The notes: generated by a model not told the origin, from the letters alone. A DNA stretch of 32,212 nt from Bradyrhizobium genomosp. I (2014) (GCF_000261685.1 NZ_AJQE01000094.1:1-32212), one strand, 5' to 3'. Numbered from the stretch's first letter, positions 7,855 to 15,394 are shown. Numbers and translations are program-made.

Positions 7855-9225
7855 TCACCGACGCGTGATGCGGAACATGGGTGAGTGGTCCGGCTGGGTC
7901 GTGACGACGCCGAGCGGGATCACGGGATTCGCAGTATCGGCGAGCTCGACACGGAATGCGCCGATCAGCCGGGCCAGCGCCAGCACGGATTCGGCCTGGG
8001 CAAACGGCGCGCCGATGCAGACACGCGGACCTGCACCAAACGGCAGGTAAGCAAAACGGTCCGGCGCCTCTTTCGACAAGAAGCGCTTTGGAACGAACGC
8101 GTTCGGCTGATCCCACAGCCTCTCGTGCCGGTGCAGCAGCCAGGGTGCTATCATGATGATGTCTCCCTTGCCGATCTCGACACCGGCCGCATTGTCCTTC
8201 TCGCGCGCGGCGCGCGCGACCAGGAAGGCCGGCGGATAGAGCCGCATCGTCTCGTCGATCACGGCGCGGGTGAATTTCTGGCGATCGATATCGGCCATGC
8301 TGTCGAGATGCTCGCCGCGGGTCTCGGACGCCACTTCCTCCTGCGTATCGGGATCGAGCGCGAGCAGATAGAGCGCCCAGAACAGCGCCGTCGCCGTGGT
8401 CTCGTGACCGGCGAGGATCATGGTCGCGACCTCGTCAACGAGCTGCTCGTCCGAGAAGCCCTTGCCGGTTTCGGGGTCACGGGCCTCGTCCATGAGATCG
8501 AACAGGTCGCGCGGCGGCGCGCCGTCCTTCTTGCCGACCGCACGTCGTTCGGCGATCAGCATCGCGACGAATTCGGTCCAGCGCCCGCGGAAACGCGCCC
8601 GCGCAAAATCCATCGGGCTCGGCCAGGACACCGGCAGCACCATGTCGAGGAGATAAGGCCGTCCCAGCCGCGCGGCATATTCCATGATGAAGTTGCGCAA
8701 TGTCGCGCCATGCCGGTCCATGCCGAACGAGAACATCGTGCGCCCGGCGATCTCGAGCGTCATGCGCTGCATGACCTCGCGCAGGTCCACCGGCTCGCCG
8801 GTTCGCGTGTCGAGCTTTGCGATGGTCTCGTCGAGCACCGCCGTCATATGGGGGACGAGATTTGCGGTGGCGCGCGGCGTGAAGGCCGGCGCGAGGGTGC
8901 GGCGCTGAAAGGTCCAGGAATGACCTTCCGCGATCAGAAGGCCGTCGCCGAGCACCGGGCGCAGCATGCGGATGCCGGCCGGCGTGCGCGTATAGTTTTC
9001 GTAATTGCTGAGCAGAACGTGCCGGATCGCGTCCGGCTGGTTCAGGATAAAACTGTTGCGGAAAAAGAAGCGACCCGGGATGACCTCTTCCTCATAGGCG
9101 CGCTGCCCCCAGGTCGCGATCATGTTCTGCCTGACAACCGCGAGACGGCCGAAGAACGACATGTCGTCGGGCGCACGCGGGGGAGCCGGAGGGATGACGG
9201 GCCGACGCACGCTGGCGATATTCAT
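7855..9225 (-). CDS. Cytochrome P450
   Basis: A full-length 456-residue cytochrome P450, a haem-thiolate monooxygenase. The I-helix oxygen-activation motif AGHETT is at 272-277 and the ExxR motif is ETMR (325-328). The haem loop FGAGPRVCIG (396-405) gives the axial cysteine C403. There is no N-terminal membrane anchor, so it is soluble and needs separate redox partners; no ferredoxin or reductase gene is in the window. The overall sequence resembles bacterial P450s close to the fatty acid hydroxylase type, but the substrate is not readable. A strong GGGAGGGAG precedes the ATG. The hydrolase gene ends 35 bases upstream and the cyclase gene starts 51 bases downstream. Confidence 0.95.
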   Translation of the reverse strand: MNIASVRRPVIPPAPPRAPDDMSFFGRLAVVRQNMIATWGQRAYEEEVIPGRFFFRNSFILNQPDAIRHVLLSNYENYTRTPAGIRMLRPVLGDGLLIAEGHSWTFQRRTLAPAFTPRATANLVPHMTAVLDETIAKLDTRTGEPVDLREVMQRMTLEIAGRTMFSFGMDRHGATLRNFIMEYAARLGRPYLLDMVLPVSWPSPMDFARARFRGRWTEFVAMLIAERRAVGKKDGAPPRDLFDLMDEARDPETGKGFSDEQLVDEVATMILAGHETTATALFWALYLLALDPDTQEEVASETRGEHLDSMADIDRQKFTRAVIDETMRLYPPAFLVARAAREKDNAAGVEIGKGDIIMIAPWLLHRHERLWDQPNAFVPKRFLSKEAPDRFAYLPFGAGPRVCIGAPFAQAESVLALARLIGAFRVELADTANPVIPLGVVTTQPDHSPMFRITRR

Positions 9226-9260
9226 GGCTCCCTCCCGAGAGATGTGACGCAGGCAAATAG

Positions 9261-10631
9261 CTAATAAGTCAGCTCGGCGATCGCAATCCTGTTCTCGGCG
9301 GCAGGCCAGGCACGCGCCACGATCCGTTCTTCGCCAAACTGGGCCACGATGTTCCGCCCGACCTCGCCGGCCGGAAGCCGCAGGGTTGCTGCCGCATCCG
9401 TGGGCACGCCCGGCTTGACGTCGGCCGGCTCCTTGCCATCGAACAGCACCACGTCCCGCGGCAAGCCGAAATAGCCGCGCGGCCGCGACATGATCACGAC
9501 CGCGCCTGCGTCCTTGTCGGCCGGCCCGAGCGGGCGCGCAGGCCGCAGATGGACCACGTCGGACGAGCGTGGGAATGGCGAGCGGTAGATGTGCGTCGTG
9601 GGCGCACCGGGCGAGGTCAGGACGAATTCGAGCGGCCAGGCGGGATCGACCTGCGCCGGCCCCCAGCGTCCGTCGGCACCGGTCTTCGAGCTGTGCACCG
9701 CACCACCCTTGCGCTCACCGGTGTCAGGATCGACCCGGAAGACATCGACAGTTGCGCCCGCGACCGGCCGGTTGGTCGGCACGCCGCCTGGCGTGCCCGT
9801 GACAAGCCCGCTCAGCGTCACGCTGGTCTCCGGTACGATTGCGATGCGCCCGGGCTCACGACCGGCGATGAACTTGTAGATCTCGCGGAACGCACGCGGA
9901 TGGAACGCCACCTCGCGATGGTCGAGCGCGCCGAGCACGAGGTTGGTGGCGCCCTTCAGCTCCGGCCCTTCGGCGGTCACGCCGGTCGGTGTGCCAGGCT
10001 TGCCGATGAAGCGGCCGTCGGCTTGCGCATATTTGTCCATTCCGTCGCTGCGCAGGGTGAGGAACGCGACGCCCGGCGTCACCTCGCTCTCGCCCTCGTT
10101 CAGGCCGCGCAGGAAGACGCCGCGGCCGTTGAACTCGTTGTTGGGCTGGTCGTCGGTCGCGAACACGCCGTGATTGGGCGTGCCGCACAGCACGGCGTGG
10201 CTGACATCGCCGGCACCGCCGTTCTTGATGACGTTGCGGATGGCGTAGCCGCGCGAGCTGCCGACCAGCGCCACGCGAGATGCGCCGGCGCGGCGCTTCA
10301 GCTCAGTGATGGCAGCAGTGAGCTCGCGGCGCTGGTCCTCGGTCGAGGAACGGTTCGCCTGCTCGACCTTGTCATCGCTGCGCGCCAGAGGATCGGTGAA
10401 ATTGATCGCCATCGTCCGCTCCCGGGCGATGCCGTTCGATTCCATCCGCCACAAGGTCGTCATCCAGAGCGCGTCGTAATCGCCATTGCCGTGGACGAAC
10501 AGGATCGGCGGCACCTCGGTGCTCGGCGTGGCCGCAGATGCGGTCTGGGCCATCGCGCCGGCCCGCAAGCTCGCAACCGCGAAAGGCAAGCTGCCAACGC
10601 CCTGCAGGATCGTCCGTCGCGACAGCTTCAT
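9261..10631 (-). CDS. Tat-exported alpha/beta hydrolase with C-terminal beta-sandwich
   Basis: A 456-residue secreted esterase/lipase-like protein. The N-terminus carries a twin-arginine signal (SRRTIL, R5-R6) and a hydrophobic stretch ending near AMAQTASAA, so it should be exported folded. The alpha/beta hydrolase domain has the HGNG oxyanion loop (47-50) and nucleophile elbow GSSRG (124-128, S126). D196 and H238 or H244 are candidates for the rest of the triad. From about 265 a carboxypeptidase-regulatory-like beta-sandwich follows (VTLSGLVTGTPGGVPTNRPV), then a further beta-rich tail. The substrate is unknown; lipids or polyesters are plausible. GGGAGGAA precedes the ATG. It is the first gene of a probable operon with the P450 and cyclase genes. 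Confidence 0.85.
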   Translation of the reverse strand: MKLSRRTILQGVGSLPFAVASLRAGAMAQTASAATPSTEVPPILFVHGNGDYDALWMTTLWRMESNGIARERTMAINFTDPLARSDDKVEQANRSSTEDQRRELTAAITELKRRAGASRVALVGSSRGYAIRNVIKNGGAGDVSHAVLCGTPNHGVFATDDQPNNEFNGRGVFLRGLNEGESEVTPGVAFLTLRSDGMDKYAQADGRFIGKPGTPTGVTAEGPELKGATNLVLGALDHREVAFHPRAFREIYKFIAGREPGRIAIVPETSVTLSGLVTGTPGGVPTNRPVAGATVDVFRVDPDTGERKGGAVHSSKTGADGRWGPAQVDPAWPLEFVLTSPGAPTTHIYRSPFPRSSDVVHLRPARPLGPADKDAGAVVIMSRPRGYFGLPRDVVLFDGKEPADVKPGVPTDAAATLRLPAGEVGRNIVAQFGEERIVARAWPAAENRIAIAELTY

Positions 10632-10768
10632 GCGTTCCTCCCGAGCAAACCGCCTCTTTGCACCGCTTATAGCGGCCTAACCACTGGACAGCGAATGACT
10701 TTCGCGGGCATCACTGAATTTGCCGGAATCGCCCGGGACCATTTCTGCCACACCGTTTGGAAGGGGAT

Positions 10769-12457
10769 ATGACCGAGCAGCCGAACCGCCAGAAAATGGC
10801 CGCCGCCGGCATCACTGCGCCCCTGCGGTACACATTGTTCCGGCGCATCTGGCTCGCCAGCCTGCTCTCCAATCTCGGCCTCCTGATTCAGGGCGTCGGC
10901 GCAGCCTGGGCAATGACGCAGATGGCGGCGTCGGCCGACCAGGTGGCGCTGGTGCAGACCGCCCTGATGCTGCCGATCATGCTGATCTCGATGCCCGCGG
11001 GCGCCATCGCCGACATGTATGACCGCCGCATCGTGACCCTGGTCTCGCTGTCGATCGCGCTGACCGGCGCGACGGCGCTCACGATCCTGGCCGGGCTCAA
11101 GCTCATCACCCCGGAAGCGCTGCTCGCCTTCTGTTTCGTCGTCGGCAGCGGCAACGCGCTGTTCGGTCCGGCCTGGCAATCCTCGGTCAGCGAACAGGTA
11201 CCGCCCGATGCACTGCCTTCGGCCGTCGCGCTGAACGGCATCAGCTACAACATCGCGCGCAGCTTCGGTCCCGCGGTCGGCGGCGTCATCGTCGCCGCAC
11301 TCGGCGCCGTCGCCGCGTTCGCCTGCAATGCGATCCTCTATCTGCCGCTGCTGGTGGCGCTGCTGCTCTGGCGCCGCGCGGTCGAGCCCTCGCGCCTGCC
11401 GCGGGAAAAGCTCAACCGCGCCATGGTCTCGGGCTTCCGCTACATCACCAATTCGCCGCCGATCAAGATCGTGCTGTTGCGCACGCTGGTGATGGGTCTG
11501 ATCGGCGGCGCCGTGATGGCGCTGATGCCGCTGGTCGCACGCGACCTCTTGCATGGCGGCGCGCAGACCTATGGCATCATGCTCGGCGCCTTCGGCATGG
11601 GCGCGGTGATCGGCGCACTCAACATCCACGAATTGCGCAAGCGCATGAGCGGCGAGGCCGCGATCCGCGCCTGCACCATCTCGATGGCATTTGCGATGGC
11701 CGCCCTCGCCCTGAGCTCGGAGCCGGTGCTGACGGCAACCGCGCTGGTCCTGGCCGGAGCGGTCTGGATGGCTGCAATCGCGCTGTTCAACATCGGCGTG
11801 CAGCTGTCGGCGCCGCGCTGGGTCGCGGGCCGCTCGCTCGCGGCGTTCCAGGCCTCGATCTCCGGCGGCATCGCGATCGGCGCCTGGGGCTGGGGCCATC
11901 TCACCGACTACGCCGGGGTCGAGATCGCATTGCTGACGGCGGCAGGCCTGATGCTGATCTCGCCGCTGCTCGGCATCTGGCTTGCGATGCCGCGCGTCGG
12001 CGCCCGCAACGAGGATGCCGAAGTGCTCGCCGATCCCGAGGTGAAGCTGTCGCTCACCGGGCGTAGTGGGCCCCTGGTGGTCGAGATCGAATACCGGGTC
12101 GCCCAGGAGAACGCGCGCGCGTTCCACAACGTGATGCAGGACGTGCAGCTCTCGCGCCAGCGCAACGGCGCCTATGGCTGGTCGATCGCACGCGACATCG
12201 CCGATCCGGAATTGTGGACCGAGCGCTATCACTGTCCGACCTGGTTCGACTATCTGCGTCAGCGCAACCGCTCGACCCAGTCCGAACGCGCGCTGCATCA
12301 GCAGGCGATCGATTTTCACATCGGACCCGAGCCGGTGCGGATCCGCCGCATGCTCGAACGTCCATTCGGCTCGGTGCGCTGGAAGGACGACACGCCGGAC
12401 CGCGCCAATAGCGAGGTGCTGCCGGTGGTCGCGACCGCGGCGGGGAGCAGTACGTAG
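10769..12457 (+). CDS. MFS transporter (DHA3/EntS-like, MFS_3) with cytoplasmic C-terminal domain
   Basis: A 562-residue major facilitator protein. Roughly residues 20-410 hold about twelve hydrophobic segments with the MFS A-type motif GAIADMYDRR between helices 2 and 3, typical of the enterobactin-exporter-like MFS_3 group. After the last helix a soluble segment of about 140 residues follows (from about 425: VVEIEYRVAQENARAFHNVMQ ...), as in many MFS_3 members. It resembles a small ferredoxin-like monooxygenase (ABM) fold. The substrate is unknown; export of siderophores or drugs is the family theme. The ATG at 10769 is preceded by GGAAGG; a TTG twelve bases upstream is in frame but less likely. 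It is divergent from the hydrolase operon, with 137 bases between them. Confidence 0.9.
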   Translation: MTEQPNRQKMAAAGITAPLRYTLFRRIWLASLLSNLGLLIQGVGAAWAMTQMAASADQVALVQTALMLPIMLISMPAGAIADMYDRRIVTLVSLSIALTGATALTILAGLKLITPEALLAFCFVVGSGNALFGPAWQSSVSEQVPPDALPSAVALNGISYNIARSFGPAVGGVIVAALGAVAAFACNAILYLPLLVALLLWRRAVEPSRLPREKLNRAMVSGFRYITNSPPIKIVLLRTLVMGLIGGAVMALMPLVARDLLHGGAQTYGIMLGAFGMGAVIGALNIHELRKRMSGEAAIRACTISMAFAMAALALSSEPVLTATALVLAGAVWMAAIALFNIGVQLSAPRWVAGRSLAAFQASISGGIAIGAWGWGHLTDYAGVEIALLTAAGLMLISPLLGIWLAMPRVGARNEDAEVLADPEVKLSLTGRSGPLVVEIEYRVAQENARAFHNVMQDVQLSRQRNGAYGWSIARDIADPELWTERYHCPTWFDYLRQRNRSTQSERALHQQAIDFHIGPEPVRIRRMLERPFGSVRWKDDTPDRANSEVLPVVATAAGSST

Positions 12458-12463
12458 GTCTCT

Positions 12464-12569
12464 CGTCATTCCGAGGCGCGCCGTTAGGCGTGAACTCGGA
12501 ATCCATTTATCTCAGGAGCTTGTCGTTCGATGGATTCCGGGTTCGCGCTTCGCGCGCCCCGGAATGACG
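12464..12569. repeat. Nested palindromic intergenic repeat (GTCATTCCG family), copy 3
   Basis: Outer arms CGTCATTCCG (12464-12473) and CGGAATGACG (12560-12569) enclose an inner pair GGAATCCAT/ATGGATTCC. It exactly fills the space between the convergent MFS and small Cys-rich genes, starting seven bases after one stop and ending two bases before the other. Confidence 0.82.
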
Positions 12570-12570
12570 A

Positions 12571-12786
12571 TCACTGCCCATGCTCCGTCAGCATCTTGTC
12601 GCAGGCCTTGCTGAGGCGGGCGCGGTGCTGCTTCAGGCAGGCGAGCACGGCGCTATCGCCATTGTTCATCACGGCGCGGCAGAAGCGGGTGACGTCGCGC
12701 GCGCAGGCATCGTGGCCGGCCTGCTGCTGCGCCGACGCGCCCGATGCGCACATGAGCAAAGATATGATGAAAAGAAATCTGGCCAT
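12571..12786 (-). CDS. Small secreted four-cysteine protein (GLG1-type cysteine-rich repeat)
   Basis: A 71-residue protein with a clear Sec signal peptide (about 1-19, ending ASGASAQ). The mature part has four cysteines, C28, C36, C50 and C62, spaced C-x7-C-x13-C-x11-C. Landmarks are DVTRFC, CLKQHRARLSKAC and a short charged tail. This matches the cysteine-rich repeat found once or twice in small alphaproteobacterial periplasmic proteins. The cysteines probably form two disulfides. The function is unknown. It is a diverged paralogue of the next gene upstream, with the same cysteine order. The start is an ATG with GAGG nine bases upstream. Confidence 0.82.
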   Translation of the reverse strand: MARFLFIISLLMCASGASAQQQAGHDACARDVTRFCRAVMNNGDSAVLACLKQHRARLSKACDKMLTEHGQ

Positions 12787-12932
12787 CGCGTAATGCCTCG
12801 CAGCGCAAAAAAAGTGCGGGCGAAGCTAGTGCGGCGGTCCCGACGCTGCAACGGCTTTATTGCCAAGCGGGCCGAGCGCCGGCGCGCGGCCCGCGGCTTG
12901 ACGCCGGGGCCCGTCGCCAGGGGAGCTGACCG

Positions 12933-12953
12933 GCGCAACGATCCCGGTTGCGC
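12933..12953 (-). other. Hairpin just after the second Cys-rich gene
   Basis: A perfect 7-bp stem, GCGCAAC/GTTGCGC, with a 7-base loop begins four bases after the stop codon of the upstream gene. It has no T-run, so it may be a transcript-stabilising or weak termination structure between the two paralogous genes. The remaining bases to 12787 are GC-rich with no other clear element. Confidence 0.4.
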
Positions 12954-12957
12954 GCTC

Positions 12958-13266
12958 CTACTGCTTGTCCTGGGCGTCAGCGACCTTGCGCGAGGCGCCC
13001 TTGGCGAGGTCCTTGTCCATGACCGCGCGGCAGCCGGCGCTCAGATCCGAACGATGCTTGATCATGCACGCCGTGATCTTCGGAATGTTGGGGATCTCCG
13101 CCGAGCACAGACGGAAGGCATCGCCGGTGCACATCTGCTGCGCCTCGGCCGAAAAGGCGAAGCTGGCACTCGTCGAAGCGATCGAGACGATAGCGGCCAA
13201 GCCCAGAGCCAGGCTGGTGTCGCGGATCTTGCTGGTAAACGACTTGGTGTTCAGAGACCTGGTCAT
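12958..13266 (-). CDS. Small secreted four-cysteine protein, paralogue 2
   Basis: A 102-residue protein. A basic N-terminus and hydrophobic segment (about 18-40, LALGLAAIVSIASTSASFAFSA) form a signal peptide. The mature part has cysteines C46, C54, C67 and C79, spaced C-x7-C-x12-C-x11-C. DAFRLC and CMIKHRSDLSAGC align with DVTRFC and CLKQHRARLSKAC of the neighbour. A lysine-rich tail follows. The frame is open 41 codons further upstream, but the ATG at 13266 has GGGAG and a proper signal peptide. Two CRP-like palindromes lie 79-124 bases upstream. The function is unknown; a periplasmic disulfide-stabilised protein is the most that can be said. Confidence 0.82.
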   Translation of the reverse strand: MTRSLNTKSFTSKIRDTSLALGLAAIVSIASTSASFAFSAEAQQMCTGDAFRLCSAEIPNIPKITACMIKHRSDLSAGCRAVMDKDLAKGASRKVADAQDKQ

Positions 13267-13344
13267 TTGAAGCTCCCATTGGCACCGCGGAAGACGGGCC
13301 GGTTGTTGATGGGAGCCACGATGCTCCGGCAAAACCGTTTCCAC

Positions 13345-13360
13345 TGTGATGACGCTCACG
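13345..13360. promoter_or_regulatory. CRP/FNR-type operator candidate 1
   Basis: TGTGA-TGACGC-TCACG matches nine of ten positions of the CRP-type consensus TGTGA-N6-TCACA. It lies 79 bases upstream of the Cys-rich protein start and 160 bases upstream of the divergent deacetylase start. A second site begins exactly 30 bases further on. Confidence 0.55.
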
Positions 13361-13374
13361 GGAGACCCATCCTC

Positions 13375-13390
13375 TGTGATCCCGGTCACT
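13375..13390. promoter_or_regulatory. CRP/FNR-type operator candidate 2
   Basis: TGTGA-TCCCGG-TCACT again matches nine of ten consensus positions. It begins 30 bases from the first site, about three helical turns, so two dimers would bind on roughly the same DNA face. It is shared between the divergent Cys-rich and deacetylase genes. Confidence 0.55.
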
Positions 13391-13519
13391 TTGGCGCACC
13401 CGACTGAAATTCCTCCGCAACCGCTGTCGTGTTGGCGTGACGTTAACTCTTGGTTCGCATTAATGGCTAGTCGCGCGGAAGATTCCGCCGGTTTGGTTGC
13501 GTAATTGGAAAGAGTTGCG

Positions 13520-14575
13520 ATGCGTAATGCGTTGGGCCTGATGCTGGCCAGTGTAGTTGCGGCGGTCGTGATCGCCGCCGGCGGTTGGTTTTATTATTCC
13601 GCGCGCGCCGATCAGGGCGCTCCCAAGACAGTTGCCGCCCGTGCCGCCGATCAACTGCCGGCACAGGCGAAGCTCGCCGCCAGGGATGACGTCGAGACCA
13701 CCGCGACGATCGCGACCAAGCCGGCGGCAGCCGCTCCGGCACCCGCGCCCGCCCCGGCCATGCCGATGCAGCCGAAACAGGCCTGCGCCAATCCGAACGC
13801 GTTGGGTGTGTCCCGCGTCGTCGAGATCGACACCACGGGCGGCCCGGGCTTCGGCTTCGAGCATTTCAAGCAGTTCGACTTCCTCGCCGACAAGGAGGTC
13901 GTGCTGACTTTCGACGACGGTCCGTGGCCGGTCAACACGCCCGCTGTGCTGAAGGCGCTCGCGGATGAATGCACCAAGGGCCTGTTCTTCTCGGTCGGCA
14001 AGCACGCGACCTATCATCCGGAAATCCTGAAGCAGGTGCTGGCCCAGGGCCACACGGTCGGCACGCACACCTGGTCGCATGTCAACCTCAACAGCAAGAA
14101 GATGACGGAGCAGCAGGTCAAGGACGAGGTCGAGAAGGGCTTCAGCGCCGTGCGATTCGCGCTCGGCACCAACCCGGCGCCGTTCTTCCGCTTCCCGCAG
14201 CTCCAGCACAATCCCGCGATGGTGACCTATTTCGGCACCCGCAACGTCGCGATGTTCTCGACCGACATCGATTCCTTCGACTTCAGGAAGGGGGCGACGC
14301 CCGAGAAGATCGTCGAGACCGTGATGGGAAGGCTCGACAAGCTCGGCAAGGGCATCATCCTGATGCACGACTTCCAGAAGCACACCGGCGAAGCCATGCC
14401 GGCGCTGCTCGCGCGGCTCAAGGCCGGCGGCTACAAGGTCGTGCAGATGAAGGCCAAGACGAGCTTCCAGACGCTGCCGGAATACGACGAGGCGCTGCTG
14501 AAGGAGCTCAAGGTGCCGACTGCGGGCACGAATGCGCGCCCGATCTCGAGCGTGGTGCAGACGGTCTCGCAGTAG
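13520..14575 (+). CDS. Polysaccharide deacetylase (NodB homology domain), membrane-anchored or secreted
   Basis: A 351-residue carbohydrate esterase family 4 protein. An N-terminal hydrophobic segment (7-29) anchors or exports it, followed by a proline/alanine-rich linker to about 85. The NodB domain has motif 1 TFDDGP (130-135, D132 and D133), metal histidines H183 and H187 in HTWSH, RFP near R224, TDIDSFD at 248-254 and LMHD (281-284, H283). All five motifs are recognisable, so metal-dependent N-deacetylation of a glycan in the periplasm or at the surface is likely. The target could be peptidoglycan or an exopolysaccharide. It is not a nod cluster member. The ATG at 13520 has GGAAAGAG five bases upstream. 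Confidence 0.92.
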   Translation: MRNALGLMLASVVAAVVIAAGGWFYYSARADQGAPKTVAARAADQLPAQAKLAARDDVETTATIATKPAAAAPAPAPAPAMPMQPKQACANPNALGVSRVVEIDTTGGPGFGFEHFKQFDFLADKEVVLTFDDGPWPVNTPAVLKALADECTKGLFFSVGKHATYHPEILKQVLAQGHTVGTHTWSHVNLNSKKMTEQQVKDEVEKGFSAVRFALGTNPAPFFRFPQLQHNPAMVTYFGTRNVAMFSTDIDSFDFRKGATPEKIVETVMGRLDKLGKGIILMHDFQKHTGEAMPALLARLKAGGYKVVQMKAKTSFQTLPEYDEALLKELKVPTAGTNARPISSVVQTVSQ

Positions 14576-14610
14576 GCACTGCCAGCCGTTCAGATAGCTT
14601 CAACTAGCGC

Positions 14611-14682
14611 GTCATGGCCGGGCTTGTCCCGGCCATCCACGTGTTCGGATCAGGGGCGAAGACGTGGAAGCCCGGGCATGAC
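14611..14682. repeat. Palindromic intergenic repeat (GTCATGGCCGGGCTT family)
   Basis: Outer arms GTCATGGCCGGGCTT (14611-14625) and AAGCCCGGGCATGAC (14668-14682) pair with one mismatch. An inner GGCCGGG/CCCGGCC hairpin and CCACGT/ACGTGG pair add structure. It lies between the convergent deacetylase and small secreted protein genes, 35 bases after the deacetylase stop. A diverged half-copy is at 145-173. Confidence 0.82.
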
Positions 14683-14709
14683 GGCGAGATTGAGGTACAG
14701 GTCTGCGGC

Positions 14710-15102
14710 TCACCAATAGATGCCGTGACGATGCAACTCGCTGATGATGCGGCGTTCGGTCCAGCTGCGCTTGTGCTTCGGCTTGTCCGCTCCTGCCGCG
14801 CTCTTGGTGGCGGGCCTGGCTGTCGTGACCGGCGCGGAGATCGTCGTGGGTGTGGTCACCGTCGGGGCGCTCGCCGCGGCCGGCGCGGAGAGCGACACTG
14901 CCGGCGGACGCTCGGAATATTTCGGAGCCTCGGTAGCCGGCGCGGCTTCGCTCACCTGCGTCATCGCGGTGCTCGCCGGCGTCGTGGTTTGCGGAGCGGA
15001 GGCCTGTTCGCCCGCCGCGGCCAGCGACAGACCGCGAGACGCGCCCGCATGGGCGGACGCAGAAGCCAGCAGCATGGCGGCAACCAGAATGATCTTGCGC
15101 AT
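14710..15102 (-). CDS. Small secreted Ala/Thr/Pro-rich protein of unknown function
   Basis: A 130-residue protein that I do not recognise. It starts with a good signal peptide (MRKIILVAAMLLASASAHA, cleavage near 19-20). The middle, about 35-105, is low-complexity Ala, Thr, Pro and Ser, likely disordered. The C-terminus is short, basic and apparently ordered: KHKRSWTERRIISELHRHGIYW. The conserved-looking tail is probably the functional end. GGGGAGA precedes the ATG. A near-perfect CRP-like palindrome lies 58 bases upstream. It is probably periplasmic. Confidence 0.75.
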   Translation of the reverse strand: MRKIILVAAMLLASASAHAGASRGLSLAAAGEQASAPQTTTPASTAMTQVSEAAPATEAPKYSERPPAVSLSAPAAASAPTVTTPTTISAPVTTARPATKSAAGADKPKHKRSWTERRIISELHRHGIYW

Positions 15103-15159
15103 GTGAAGTCTCCCCGTGTTGGCGTGACCGGGACGTTAGGGGAGTCATGTCCGAGATTA

Positions 15160-15175
15160 TGTGATCGCGATCACC
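15160..15175. promoter_or_regulatory. CRP/FNR-type operator candidate 3
   Basis: TGTGATCGCGATCACC contains a perfect 14-bp palindrome, GTGATCGCGATCAC, and matches TGTGA-N6-TCACA at nine of ten positions. It is 58 bases upstream of the small secreted protein gene. It is the most symmetric of the three strong sites. Confidence 0.6.
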
Positions 15176-15273
15176 CAGCTGAACGAGACTCATGAAGGCT
15201 GACGCGCTGGTCAAAATTCCGCGTTTGCGGGGATCGGATGAACCCATCTCTTCGGGAGGGACACCTTGAGCGC

Positions 15274-15349
15274 TGGTGCCGCAAGAGGGATTCGAACCCC
15301 CGACCCCGTCATTACGAATGACGTGCTCTACCGACTGAGCTATTGCGGC
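15274..15349 (-). tRNA. tRNA-Thr (anticodon CGT)
   Basis: A complete 76-base cloverleaf on the minus strand with encoded CCA. The acceptor GCCGCAA pairs with TTGCGGC. The D arm is GCTC/GAGC. The anticodon stem CGTCA/TGACG has the loop TTCGTAA, with anticodon CGT (complement of 15314-15316; reads ACG). The T arm is GGGGG paired with CCCTC (one G-U), with loop TTCGAAT. The discriminator base is A. It sits 98 bases downstream of hemY. Confidence 0.96.
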
Positions 15350-15394
15350 GACCCTGCCGGGACCAGGCGATGCCGGCCCCGATACGCGCGCTCC

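Noticed and set aside
10667..12469. A 600-codon minus-strand frame opposite the MFS gene
   Set aside because: The translation is Asp/Arg/His/Gln-rich, the usual shadow of a GC-rich gene; the plus strand encodes a clear MFS protein.
13520..14575. Nodulation gene nodB
   Set aside because: The domain is NodB-like, but there are no other nod genes or nod box, and the long N-terminal linker is typical of general polysaccharide deacetylases.
13428..15128. The 14-mer CGTGTTGGCGTGAC shared at 13428-13441 and 15115-15128
   Set aside because: It is near two promoters of interest, but a couple of 14-base matches are expected by chance in a window this size, and its orientation relative to the genes is inconsistent.
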